Part shown: positions 8,160 to 15,924 of the stretch, piece by piece
Numbering within the stretch: the first letter of the stretch is position 1
Layout of the letters: every line of letters begins with the position of its first letter
DNA from: CAZWRK01 sp964635875
GTDB lineage: Bacteria > Pseudomonadota > Gammaproteobacteria > Burkholderiales > Aquaspirillaceae
Reading direction: 5' to 3'
DNA: 16,530 nucleotides
NCBI GenBank assembly: GCA_964635875.1
Contig: CAZWRK010000094.1
Coordinates: 1 to 16,530, forward strand
Made by a program: the position numbers and the translations under genes
The notes under the pieces: model-generated
Database searches by the model: none
Told to the model about the DNA's origin: nothing
The model's input: only the letters and a program-made list of their open reading frames with translations

Positions 8160-9371
8160 TCATGACTTCCTAATCGTCGGTAAAAACGCGGTCAGCAAGC
8201 CAATCAGCGGGAGATAGGCGCAGACCTGATACACGGTTTCGATGCTGGTGGCGTCAGCGAGCTGCCCCAGCAACGCCGCGCCAATCCCGCCCATACCAAA
8301 AGCAAAACCAAAGAACAGACCCGAAATGGCACCAACTTTGCCCGGCAACAGCTCTTGGGCGTAAACCAAAATCGCCGAGAATGCCGACGCCAAAATCAAG
8401 CCAATCACCACCGACAGCACACCAGTCCAAAACAGATCAACATGCGGCAACAGCAAGGTAAATGGCGCAACGCCCAAGATCGACCCCCAAATCACCTGCT
8501 TACGGCCAATGCGATCCCCAATCGGCCCACCCGCGACCGTTCCCGCAGCCACGGCAAACAAGAAGGCGAACAAATACATCTGCGCGTCATGCAAAGAAAG
8601 TGCAAATTTATCAATGAGATAAAACGTGTAATAACTGCTCAGACTCGCCATATAGAAAAATTTTGAGAACATCAGCAGCCCCAAAATCGCCAGCGACACG
8701 CCAATCTGGCGGCGGGTCAGGCCGTTGCCAGTGTGCGCCTTCATGCGCCGCCGAAACGTCGCCACATGCACCGCCGACCAGCGCCCAACAAAGCTCAACA
8801 CCACCACGCCGATCAACGCAAACAAAGAAAACCATGCCGCGCTGCCTTGGCCGTTGGGCACAATAATCAGCGCCGCGAGCAACGGCCCCAAAGCTGATCC
8901 CAAATTGCCGCCAATCTGAAACAAAGACTGCGCCAAACCGGGCTGCTCACCGGCGGCCATCCGCGCGACGCGGGAGGATTCAGGGTGAAAAATAGACGAG
9001 CCAACGCCAATACTCATCGCGGCATACAGCACCGCACTAAAGGAATCCGCCTGCGATAAACACAGCAAACCCACCAACGTAAACCCCATCCCCAGCGGCA
9101 ACGAATACGGCTTGGGGCGATGGTCGGTATACAGGCCGATCAACGGCTGCAACAGCGAAGCGGTGATTTGATACGTCAGGGTAATCAGGCCAATTTGGCT
9201 AAAGGACAGGTTCAAGCCCAGCTTGAGCATCGGATAAATCGCAATCAGCACCGATTGCATCATGTCATTGAGCAAATGCGAGACACTAATCGCAGCAATC
9301 ACAGGGTAAGTGGTGCCGCTTAAGGCATCCGGCGCAGGGGCGGATGATGGCTGAGTCAACGTGGTTTCCAT
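8160..9371 (-). CDS. fsr: Fosmidomycin-resistance-type MFS exporter
   Basis: This is a 403-residue major facilitator superfamily inner-membrane protein with about 12 hydrophobic segments and a long cytoplasmic loop in the middle (about 205-225, rich in Arg/Lys). Its sequence closely follows E. coli Fsr, for example SHLLNDMMQSVLIAIYPMLK near the N-terminus, then FHPESSRVARMAAGEQPGLAQSLFQIGGNLGSALGPLLAA in the first half and motif A-like GGPIGDRIGRKQVIWG in the second. Fsr exports fosmidomycin when overexpressed; the natural substrate is not settled. ATG 9371 is the first start and fits the family length. It is divergent from an AraC regulator, which may control it. Confidence 0.9.
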   Translation of the reverse strand: METTLTQPSSAPAPDALSGTTYPVIAAISVSHLLNDMMQSVLIAIYPMLKLGLNLSFSQIGLITLTYQITASLLQPLIGLYTDHRPKPYSLPLGMGFTLVGLLCLSQADSFSAVLYAAMSIGVGSSIFHPESSRVARMAAGEQPGLAQSLFQIGGNLGSALGPLLAALIIVPNGQGSAAWFSLFALIGVVVLSFVGRWSAVHVATFRRRMKAHTGNGLTRRQIGVSLAILGLLMFSKFFYMASLSSYYTFYLIDKFALSLHDAQMYLFAFLFAVAAGTVAGGPIGDRIGRKQVIWGSILGVAPFTLLLPHVDLFWTGVLSVVIGLILASAFSAILVYAQELLPGKVGAISGLFFGFAFGMGGIGAALLGQLADATSIETVYQVCAYLPLIGLLTAFLPTIRKS

Positions 9372-9399
9372 GATAAGGACTTTTTGATTTCAGGAACGC

Positions 9400-9434
9400 C
9401 AGTCTAAAATGACTGAATTACACATGTCCGGACA
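9400..9434. promoter_or_regulatory. Two palindromes in the fsr/araC divergent promoter region
   Basis: CAGTC-N6-GACTG spans 9400-9415 and TGTCCGGACA is a perfect 10-bp palindrome at 9425-9434. Both lie in the 72-bp gap between divergent genes, where regulator sites are expected. No clear -35/-10 pair could be assigned in either direction. Confidence 0.35.
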
Positions 9435-9443
9435 AAAACTATC

Positions 9444-10361
9444 GTGAATTGGACAATCGTCAGCACCGATCTCGCGTGTACGCATGATGCAGTTTTACAA
9501 ACGCTGCCCCATCTCGTCACCGCCAAAGCGCGAAATTATCACGGCGGCGAAACGCCGATTCACACCCACCTGCGCGCGCAATTGATTTATGCCGGTAGCG
9601 GCGTGATGCGCGTGGAAACCGAAACGGGGTGCTGGGTGGTGCCGCCAGTGCGCGGGGTGTGGATTCCGGCCAATGTGCCGCACCGCGTCATCATGCTGGG
9701 GGCGGTGGAAATGCGCACGCTCTATATTCGCTCGGATGCCCGACCAGACTTGCCCGACACCTGCTGTCTGCTCGAAGTCAGCCCGCTGCTACGCGCGCTG
9801 ATTTTTGCGCTGCTCGACGAGCCACTTGATTACGACCTTGACGGGCGTGCGGGGCAAATTGCCGCGCTGGCCCTGTGTGAACTTCGCTTTCTGAAAATTC
9901 CGGCACTGCATTTGCCGATGCCGAATGAACCGCGCTTGTACCAGCTCTGCCAATCCCTGATTGCACATCCGACCCGCCACCACACGCTCGACCGACTCGC
10001 CGAACAACAGGCGATGAGTAGCCGCACCCTTGCCCGCCAGTTTCAGCGCGAAACCGGCATGAGTTTTCGGCAATGGCGGCAACAAGCGCGACTGGTCGAA
10101 GCGCTCGGCCATTTAGCCAATGATATGCCGGTGGCGCAGGTCGCAGAAAAATTGGGCTACCGCAGCGCGAGTGCATTTACCGCAATGTTTCAACGCACGC
10201 TGGGCATGGAGCCGCGCCGCTATTTTTCGGGCGAGCGCACCGTTGAAGCCGCCGAACAGCCCGCACATACCGCATCACAAGCCAATGAAAAATATAAAGA
10301 TTTTTCTATCCACACAGAAAAACCACTCCGCTTGACAGCACGCCCCAAACGAATCGCCTAA
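9444..10361 (+). CDS. AraC-family regulator with N-terminal cupin domain
   Basis: This is a 305-residue transcriptional regulator. The N-terminal half has a cupin-like sensing domain (HTHLRAQLIYAGSGVMRVET, then VPPVRGVWIPANVPHRV). The C-terminal half holds the two AraC helix-turn-helix units: TLDRLAEQQAMSSRTLARQFQRETG, then PVAQVAEKLGYRSASAFTAMFQRTLGMEPRRYF. The layout resembles the E. coli NimR (YeaM) type, which is also divergent from an MFS gene. The start codon is GTG at 9444. The ATG at 9424 is out of frame and soon meets a stop. Its position supports local control of the fsr-like exporter; the ligand is unknown. Confidence 0.85.
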   Translation: MNWTIVSTDLACTHDAVLQTLPHLVTAKARNYHGGETPIHTHLRAQLIYAGSGVMRVETETGCWVVPPVRGVWIPANVPHRVIMLGAVEMRTLYIRSDARPDLPDTCCLLEVSPLLRALIFALLDEPLDYDLDGRAGQIAALALCELRFLKIPALHLPMPNEPRLYQLCQSLIAHPTRHHTLDRLAEQQAMSSRTLARQFQRETGMSFRQWRQQARLVEALGHLANDMPVAQVAEKLGYRSASAFTAMFQRTLGMEPRRYFSGERTVEAAEQPAHTASQANEKYKDFSIHTEKPLRLTARPKRIA

Positions 10362-10371
10362 CATCGGTTAA

Positions 10372-10380
10372 TGCTATGAT
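10372..10380 (+). promoter_or_regulatory. Possible extended -10 promoter before the EAL gene
   Basis: TGC-TATGAT matches an extended -10 element (TGN plus a TATAAT-like hexamer), just after the AraC stop codon. No good -35 lies at the expected distance. It would give a leader of about 85 nt before the EAL gene. Confidence 0.3.
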
Positions 10381-10471
10381 TGCATGGCCTATTTTCGATT
10401 GATGACGGCGCGGGCCTCGCCACCGCCGGAACACAATTGCTGCTGCACGACCTGATAAGAGGTAAATCGCA

Positions 10472-11281
10472 ATGAAGCCTATCCAACACATCCAAACAGC
10501 CGAATTCAGTGTCGAGCACCGCTCATGTGGCGTGTGCCGCAATCAGGACGCGCTCAATATTGATTTCAGCTACGCCTATCAACCGATAGTCGATATTGAA
10601 ACGGGCATCGTGTTTGCACATGAGGCGTTGGTGCGCGGCCCGAAGGGAGAAGGGGCGCTCAGTGTGTTAGAGCAGGTCAACGAAGAGAATCGCTATCGCT
10701 TCGATCAAGCCTGCCGCGTTAAAGCGATTGAAACCGCCGCGCGCCTCGACATGCATTCGAAACTGTCGATTAACTTTATGCCGAATGCCATCTATCGCCC
10801 CGAGCTGTGCATTCGCACCACGCTAGAAGCAGCCAAAGCGCATCATTTTCCGGTCGAGCGCATTATTTTTGAAACGATCGAAGGCGAGCGCGTCAACGAT
10901 GGCAAGTGGCTGGCAGAAATTCTGCGCGAATATCAGCGCATTGGCTTTTTAACCGCGATTGATGATTTTGGAGCAGGGTTTGCCGGTCTGAACCTATTAG
11001 CCGATTTTCAGCCGGATATCATTAAGCTGGATATGGATTTGATTCGCCACGTTGACCAGCGACCGGCTCGGCAAGCGATTGTGCGCGGCATAGTCCGTAT
11101 CGCTGAAGAATTGAAGATCATCATCATCGCCGAAGGCGTCGAAACCGTGGGCGAATTTGACTGCTTGAAAGAGATGGGCGTGCGCTTGATTCAGGGCTAT
11201 TTACTGAGCAAACCGCTCTTTGAAGCGTGTTTGCCCAGTGGCATTTTGCAGTGGCCGGTGGCGATGCGCGCCCCCACTTAG
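10472..11281 (+). CDS. Stand-alone EAL-domain c-di-GMP phosphodiesterase
   Basis: This 269-residue cytoplasmic protein is almost entirely one EAL domain, the fold that hydrolyses the second messenger c-di-GMP to pGpG. The metal and catalytic residues are all present: E51 in EALVRG, N101 in INFMPN, E134 in FET, D164 and D165 in DDFGAGFAG, K185 in IKLD, E221 in AEGVET and Q241 in QGY. It therefore looks active and not degenerate. The domain sequence resembles the EAL part of BLUF-EAL photoreceptors, but no BLUF, GGDEF, PAS or membrane segment is attached. The only extra part is about 30 N-terminal residues containing CGVC (19-22). AGAGG (10458-10462) serves as ribosome-binding site. It may be transcribed alone or by read-through from the AraC gene. 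Confidence 0.9.
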   Translation: MKPIQHIQTAEFSVEHRSCGVCRNQDALNIDFSYAYQPIVDIETGIVFAHEALVRGPKGEGALSVLEQVNEENRYRFDQACRVKAIETAARLDMHSKLSINFMPNAIYRPELCIRTTLEAAKAHHFPVERIIFETIEGERVNDGKWLAEILREYQRIGFLTAIDDFGAGFAGLNLLADFQPDIIKLDMDLIRHVDQRPARQAIVRGIVRIAEELKIIIIAEGVETVGEFDCLKEMGVRLIQGYLLSKPLFEACLPSGILQWPVAMRAPT

Positions 11282-11364
11282 AGAATGACTCTTCTCTCTT
11301 GCGTTGATCGCCTTTGCTCCGCCAACCACCGCTAAGGTGCAACGACGATCAAACCCAGCCGCAG

Positions 11365-12413
11365 CTACGCCAGCGCCTGCGACAATTGCGCGATATGCGC
11401 GGGGCTGATGCCGCAGCAACCGCCGACAATCCCCGCGCCTTCCGCCACCCATTGCTGCGCCCAGCGCAGGTAATCATCCGGCCCCAAATCGGCACGAATT
11501 TCGTCCAGCGTGGCATTGGCCTTGGCGTCTTTGGGCGTCGGCGGGAATGCGTTGGCGTAGACTCCCAGCGCCAGCGATGCGCCTTTCTGTTCGGCCACCG
11601 CCCGCGCCGCCTGCAACGCCGCCGACATCACCTCTGGCTGACTGCAATTGAATAGCACCGCCGCCGCACCCAGTCGAATCGCCGCCGCCACCGCATCGGT
11701 CACGGTTTCGCCGCTGCGCAGGCGGGCGGCATCCGGTGCGCCGTCGTCCTCTAGGGTGAAGGACAGCCACAGCGGCTTATCACTCTCGCCCAACGCAACT
11801 TTCACCGACTCCACCTCGGCAATCGAACTCTGTGTTTCCGCCAGCCACACATCAACATGCGGCGCGAGGCCCGCAATCAGCGTGCGATGGATGGCTTGCG
11901 ACTGNNNNNNNNNNNNNNNNNNNNNNNNNNNNNNNNNNNNNNNNNNNNNNNNNNNNNNNNNNNNNNNNNNNNNNNNNNNNNNNNNNNNNNNNNNNNNNNN
12001 NNNNCATCAACATGCGGCGCGAGGCCCGCAATCAGCGTGCGATGGATGGCTTGCGACTGCTCGGCATCGAACAGATCGGGACGATACGAACCCAAGGCCG
12101 GAGGAAGCGAACCGGCCACCATGACCGGATCAGCCGCGCGGTCGGCGACACGTCGCGCCAGCTCGCCAGCGAGTGCGGCCAACGACTGACCATCACGCGC
12201 AAAGCGCTCTTCGCCGATGTGGAATGGCACCACGGCATAGCTGTTGGTGGTGATCACGCGCGCGCCAGCCTGCACAAAAGCATCGTGCGCTTGCTCGACC
12301 AGATGCGGCGCTTCCCACAGCGCCAGCGCCGACCATTCCGGTTGCAGGAACGGTGCACCGATGCGTTTCAACTCGCGGCCCATGCCGCCATCCAGAATCA
12401 GAGTTTTGCTCAT
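11365..12413 (-). CDS. Homocysteine S-methyltransferase, interrupted by an assembly gap
   Basis: This enzyme family transfers a methyl group from S-methylmethionine or S-adenosylmethionine to homocysteine, giving methionine, and uses a zinc ion. The N-terminal piece (MSKTLILDGGMGRELKRIG...) ends in APHVD and the C-terminal piece resumes with VWLAETQ. Between them lie 100 Ns flanked by an exact 55-bp duplication. Deleting 155 bp (one copy plus the Ns) leaves 894 bp, an unbroken frame of 297 residues, which is normal for the family (E. coli MmuM is about 310). The zinc cysteines are C205 (FNCSQ) and C281-C282 (GGCCG). ATG 12413 has AAAGGG upstream as ribosome-binding site. As written, the frame breaks at the gap because 100 is not a multiple of three. 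Confidence 0.88.
11850..11904. repeat. 55-bp direct duplication, left copy (contig-end overlap)
   Basis: This is the last 55 bp before the N run and is identical to 12005-12059. Both copies code for the same part of the homocysteine methyltransferase, so they are best read as overlapping contig ends. Confidence 0.95.
11905..12004. other. Scaffold gap of 100 N
   Basis: Exactly 100 undetermined bases, the usual placeholder for a gap of unknown size. The flanking duplication implies that the true gap length is zero. Confidence 0.98.
12005..12059. repeat. 55-bp direct duplication, right copy (contig-end overlap)
   Basis: This is the first 55 bp after the N run, identical to 11850-11904. Merging the copies restores the reading frame across the gene. 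Confidence 0.95.
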
Positions 12414-12471
12414 GGTTTTCCCTTTGATGGTGTCTGGCCGCCACAGCGGGTCGCCGTGGCAGCGTGGTCTT

Positions 12472-12500
12472 TATATAACCATCTATTGGGTACAGGCAAT
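12472..12500 (-). promoter_or_regulatory. Predicted promoter of the homocysteine methyltransferase gene
   Basis: On the minus strand, TTGCCT (12500-12495) and TATATA (12477-12472) are 17 bp apart. They sit about 60 bp before the ATG at 12413. The leader in between contains a short GCCAC...GTGGC inverted repeat (12440-12460). No recognisable SAM or cobalamin riboswitch was seen. Confidence 0.45.
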
Positions 12501-12655
12501 GGATTCATTGCTGTTTGATCTATGGTTGAAGTGCTTTTGGTCATAACCACTTTGCACTTTTTCGACCAAGTGCAATAAAAGACCCGAATAGCTTCATACA
12601 GCACAGGTCTTTTGGATTTGGAATGACAGGACGACCAGAGACAGACAGAAAGCCC

Positions 12656-13435
12656 CTAGCGACCAGAATATTCATAGGCTTGGAATTGAAGGCTCTGATA
12701 GTGCGCAGAATAACGGCAAGGTCGCACCGGCAGCTTAATTGGCAAAAATTGGTCTTGCGGTGCGCCGAATTTTGGGTTTGCACACGCCTGATTGATCCGC
12801 CGCTGCCCTTCATCAGCGCTTGGCGCCTCCGCAATTGTATCGTTGAACATGCTCAAGTCATTACGGCCATCTTCATCCTCAAGAACGAAGCGCACCCCTG
12901 TCAGATCAGCATTTTTGAGCGATTTTGCAAGAATGATGGCGATGTCGACTTTGGCAAAGGCCAAGCGGGCCGATGAGAGGCGCGCTTGATCGAAAACCAC
13001 GCCCCCCAGATGACTGCCGTAGAACTTCGCTCCCTCTAAATTTGCACCAGAGAGATTTGCGCCTTGTAAATTTGCGCCAGAGAGGTTTGCCCCACCAAGG
13101 TTGGCTGAGCGCATGGAAGCCCCCTTCAAATTCGCACCAGCAAGATAGGTATTGCGCAAATCAGCACTATCAAGCGAAACACCATTTTTCACCAAAATTT
13201 CAATAGCATGAATTTGGCCGCCATTGCTGCCTTTTCCGGCCATTTTGGTCACAGTATCCCAAGCCTTCGATATACGGTCCTCATCCGCCTTCATTCGGTC
13301 TTCGTTGAATTTAAGGTACGCAACAGAAAAGCCCCCAATAGCAACAAATAGGGCGATCATAGTGACCGATTGATTGAGTCGAACCCACACGCGCATGGTT
13401 GGCGAGGTTTCTAAATACTCTGCAACTCGCTTCAT
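12656..13435 (-). CDS. Membrane-anchored pentapeptide-repeat protein
   Basis: This predicted inner-membrane protein of 259 residues has one transmembrane segment near the N-terminus (SVTMIALFVAIGGFSVAYL). A charged, probably helical stretch follows (KFNEDRMKADEDRISKAWDTVTKMAGKGS), then pentapeptide repeats of the A(D/N)LxX type (SADLRNTYLAGANLKGASM, then ANLGGANLSGANLQGANLSGANLEGAKF). Such repeats fold as a right-handed quadrilateral beta helix. About 60 unrelated C-terminal residues with three cysteines complete it. The function of this membrane type is not known. The frame is open up to ATG 13489, but the M at 13435 (MKRVAEYLETSPTMRVW) looks like the natural start. Ribosome-binding evidence does not separate the choices. 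Confidence 0.75.
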   Translation of the reverse strand: MKRVAEYLETSPTMRVWVRLNQSVTMIALFVAIGGFSVAYLKFNEDRMKADEDRISKAWDTVTKMAGKGSNGGQIHAIEILVKNGVSLDSADLRNTYLAGANLKGASMRSANLGGANLSGANLQGANLSGANLEGAKFYGSHLGGVVFDQARLSSARLAFAKVDIAIILAKSLKNADLTGVRFVLEDEDGRNDLSMFNDTIAEAPSADEGQRRINQACANPKFGAPQDQFLPIKLPVRPCRYSAHYQSLQFQAYEYSGR

Positions 13436-13536
13436 GCTTCCATTTCTGATCATGTCCATGGTCTGCACTGTAGAAATCGCCCAGCACAAAAATCTTTGAC
13501 GAGCCCCTTGTGGAACCCGTCTTATTGAATGCTCAG

Positions 13537-13959
13537 TTATGAACTCGCTTTTGGCGGGAGAGGTTGTTGTGCCACGCGTTCAATAGACGAATCCATGCAG
13601 GCCCATTCGGGGGCGCTGTCGGCCCAGATGTTCATGTTTGGTTTGATCGACGACGGATTGTCCAAGTTGCCCGCCCGCAATACTCTGAACTGCGGACGCG
13701 CGGCAGAGAGTGCAAACAGATGGGTGCCGCAATTCGGGCAGAACTGCCGAGTGACTTGATTGCCACTGTCGGCCGTTTTTGTGAACTCAGCAACAGCGCC
13801 CGAGATGGCCAACGCATCCGCTGGAACAAGCATATTCACGGTGCCGTTTGCAGCGAGATGCTGGCAGTCGCGACACCAACACACACGTGTCGCAAGAGGT
13901 TCACCAACAAGCTTGAAAGAGACATTGCCGCACAGGCAGTGACCGGTTCTTTCTGACAT
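13537..13959 (-). CDS. GFA-family zinc-binding protein
   Basis: This 140-residue protein belongs to the glutathione-dependent formaldehyde-activating (GFA/CENP-V) family. The beta-tent fold binds zinc through C8 and C10 (GHCLCGNVSF), C27, C29 and C32 (CWCRDCQHL) and C74 and C77 (FCPNCGTHLF), all present. Most members are of unknown function, and the formaldehyde activity named for the family is not established for this type. The frame extends to ATG 13998, but ATG 13959 (MSERTGHCLCG) is preceded by a strong AAGGAGA (13971-13965 on the minus strand), so it is taken as the start. It lies between the PEBP and pentapeptide-repeat genes on the same strand, with gaps of about 100-160 bp. Confidence 0.88.
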   Translation of the reverse strand: MSERTGHCLCGNVSFKLVGEPLATRVCWCRDCQHLAANGTVNMLVPADALAISGAVAEFTKTADSGNQVTRQFCPNCGTHLFALSAARPQFRVLRAGNLDNPSSIKPNMNIWADSAPEWACMDSSIERVAQQPLPPKASS

Positions 13960-14116
13960 TTCGCTCTCCTTGGGTCTAGCGGTGGATTGACGGATCAAGT
14001 ATGCACGATGACGGCTTAGCGTTTGGAAAAATACGTAGAGACGTGTCGCCTAAGTAGCAGGCACTGGCGCGATTTTATTGGGCAGTATGGGTGTGAGTTG
14101 CCAAGTTCAATTGGCT

Positions 14117-14527
14117 TTAAGGCTTCACAGCATTGGCCGAGAAGGTTTTTGTTTTTTCGCCTTGTGCCAGTTCGGTTTTTCCGTCTGCCGCAATTGCACG
14201 GACGATGAACCGATAGTCGTGACCAAAGCTATCAAAGTTGGGCGGGCAAGGGCCTCTGTAACTTTTCAGAGCGCCTTCTGGAATCGACACCTTTTGGCGA
14301 CCATCATGCGCAACAACGCCTCCGCCATGATCAAAATCTGGGGCATCTTGATCAACAAGGGTGATGGTCAATGACTTTGCGTCTGCAGAGATGTCGTCAA
14401 CCTCGATGCTTGGAGAGGTAGAACTGCATTGATGCGCCCGTTTCCATTCCCAATCAACCATCAGACTGGACTGCGCAAAAGAGGGCAAAGCGGTAACGAG
14501 AAGTGCTGTTAGAAGTAGGGTACGCAT
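14117..14527 (-). CDS. Small secreted PEBP (YbhB/YbcL)-like protein
   Basis: A 136-residue protein with a clear signal peptide (MRTLLLTALLVTALPSFA, cut near residue 18), so it is probably periplasmic. The mature part has two marks of the phosphatidylethanolamine-binding protein/Raf-kinase-inhibitor-like family: VDQDAPDFDH (58-67) in place of the usual DPDAP...WxHW, and YRGPCPPNFDSFGHDYRFIVRAI (90-112, key residues GPCPP, H103, Y105). At about 118 mature residues it is shorter than usual members (about 150-180). The family's ligand-pocket tryptophan/histidine segment is altered. AAAGG lies a few bases before the ATG. Its role is unknown. Confidence 0.72.
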   Translation of the reverse strand: MRTLLLTALLVTALPSFAQSSLMVDWEWKRAHQCSSTSPSIEVDDISADAKSLTITLVDQDAPDFDHGGGVVAHDGRQKVSIPEGALKSYRGPCPPNFDSFGHDYRFIVRAIAADGKTELAQGEKTKTFSANAVKP

Positions 14528-14615
14528 TCTTGCGCCTTTGGTGGGGTGGGGTTAAGGTTTGAGTTGGTGAGGCTGGATGGCACGATTGCGCAGCGTCCGT
14601 GTGTACTGCGTACAA

Positions 14616-14650
14616 TTAAAAATCAGCGTCACCGGTACGGTGTCAGCTGA
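14616..14650 (-). terminator. Rho-independent terminator after the DUF4238-type gene
   Basis: Read on the minus strand, a hairpin (TCAGC.., 14650-14623) is followed by TTTTTAATT. The stem pairs CACCG (14630-14634) with CGGTG (14638-14642) and TCAGCG (14623-14628) with C(A)GCTGA (14644-14650). It has one T-T mismatch, one bulged A and a 3-nt loop. It lies about 47 bp beyond the stop codon at 14697. Confidence 0.65.
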
Positions 14651-14696
14651 ATTGACTTGTTTCAGACTTGTTAACGCTTAGCAAACTTACCTTCCT

Positions 14697-15782
14697 TCAA
14701 TTTTTCTTCTGCATCATTAAATCTTTTGATAAATCAGGATTGCGCTCTTCAAAAACTTGAGCCGATTTTCTTGATTTTTTTAGAACTTTAAAGAATGTAG
14801 GTTTTTCCGTTAATTTGACCTGCTCTGTATAAACTATATATGTCGTTTTTAAATTATTTTCGTCAATATCTTCTTGCTCCAAGTGAAGACTTTTTCTAGA
14901 GTAAACCTTCTTCCCGTAAAAAGCTGCACGTAATTTTTTCAATGCATCAGCCATAAATATTGATTTGAACGCAACAAACGAACGAGCATTTCTCATTTGC
15001 AACTGATTCAGCCAATAAATATCGCTTTCAAGCTTTAACTCGGAAACACTAGATAATTTACACCCATACTTATAAATTTTCGCATCATATGCACAAAGGC
15101 AAACTTTATCTGAAAGAGGAAGAAACAATTGAACGCCTCTGGCAAACATGCTGCCAATGCGCGGATCATTCAAATCACGATAAAGCCAATTATATCTAGC
15201 TATCGCATGATCTGAAATAACAAACTCCTCATGAGTTCTGTTTACTAAGATATGAAACTTAAGATCCTCCATACGTTTTGATTCAAGAACACCGCGTAAA
15301 GCTTGAGCAGCATTAAAGTACCGCATCGAATCTTTATCCTCTGGCATAACTTTAAAATTTTCGAGGTCATTTATTTCTAAATCGTTAAGCCTGTTTAAAT
15401 TTGAAATTATTTGATAGAAGTGCGCGTTTATAAAGTTTAAGGCGTCCTCTCTTGCCTCAACTGTTCTTGCATTTTGGCAAGATATGAATCTAATTAATTC
15501 AGCCCTACACCCATCCAACATGCTGAAGTCATCGCTCCTGATTCTATTTATTATTTCTGAGGCAGGATCTTCAATTTTTACCGAAAGAAAATTTTCAACT
15601 TCATTGTTTTTGTCGTAGAAATAATTTTGAGAAAAAACTTCTTTAACCGCTTGACACTTGCGAACAACATTCCGTTCCACATCAAAAATATGTACTTTTG
15701 GCTTTTCATCGTCAGCTGCACCAAACCCTTTTAATAAAAACTGAGGAACATAATGCTGATTTTTTGTTATTTGATTAACCAA
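14697..15782 (-). CDS. DUF4238-type protein of unknown function
   Basis: This 361-residue protein starts with the mark NQHYVPQFLLKGF (8-20), which opens DUF4238 proteins (typically HHYVPQF...). It has no signal peptide or membrane segment and is rich in Lys, Asn and Phe. ISDHAIARYN and QLFLPLSDKVCL in the middle also fit the family. No catalytic function is established, though members are often met in accessory regions. The start is TTG at 15782: AAGGAG stands 6 nt before it, no ATG is in frame nearby, and the family N-terminus begins at once. The gene is AT-rich and differs in codon use from genes left of 14.6 kb, a sign of horizontal transfer. It has its own terminator. Confidence 0.72.
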   Translation of the reverse strand: MVNQITKNQHYVPQFLLKGFGAADDEKPKVHIFDVERNVVRKCQAVKEVFSQNYFYDKNNEVENFLSVKIEDPASEIINRIRSDDFSMLDGCRAELIRFISCQNARTVEAREDALNFINAHFYQIISNLNRLNDLEINDLENFKVMPEDKDSMRYFNAAQALRGVLESKRMEDLKFHILVNRTHEEFVISDHAIARYNWLYRDLNDPRIGSMFARGVQLFLPLSDKVCLCAYDAKIYKYGCKLSSVSELKLESDIYWLNQLQMRNARSFVAFKSIFMADALKKLRAAFYGKKVYSRKSLHLEQEDIDENNLKTTYIVYTEQVKLTEKPTFFKVLKKSRKSAQVFEERNPDLSKDLMMQKKN

Positions 15783-15924
15783 TGTGCTCTCCTTGCTGCA
15801 GTAAGAACTCTAACGCGGAACTCAGGGTTAAAATTTAACATGACTATTCTTGGCATTTGCTTTGCTACCTAAACATATCTGAACTCCGACTATCTTGCCC
15901 AGTGAAACCAAGAAGATGAATAAT

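Noticed and set aside
11280..11297. A small AGAGAA...TTCTCT hairpin at the end of the EAL gene
   Set aside because: The stem is only 6 bp, weak in GC, and no T tract follows; a terminator call is not supported.
13020..13140. Short tandem direct repeats in DNA, possibly a CRISPR-like or VNTR array
   Set aside because: They are the coding sequence of the pentapeptide repeats; unit length and variation follow the A(N)LxX codons.
13999..14116. The gaps between the GFA, PEBP and pentapeptide genes as possible cassette attachment sites
   Set aside because: No paired RYYYAAC/GTTRRRY cores were found there and base composition does not change.
14605..14680. A long imperfect palindrome after the DUF4238-type gene that could be read as an integron attC site
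   Set aside because: One terminal core lacks the GTT needed for recombination, and the central hairpin followed by five Ts is explained better as a terminator.
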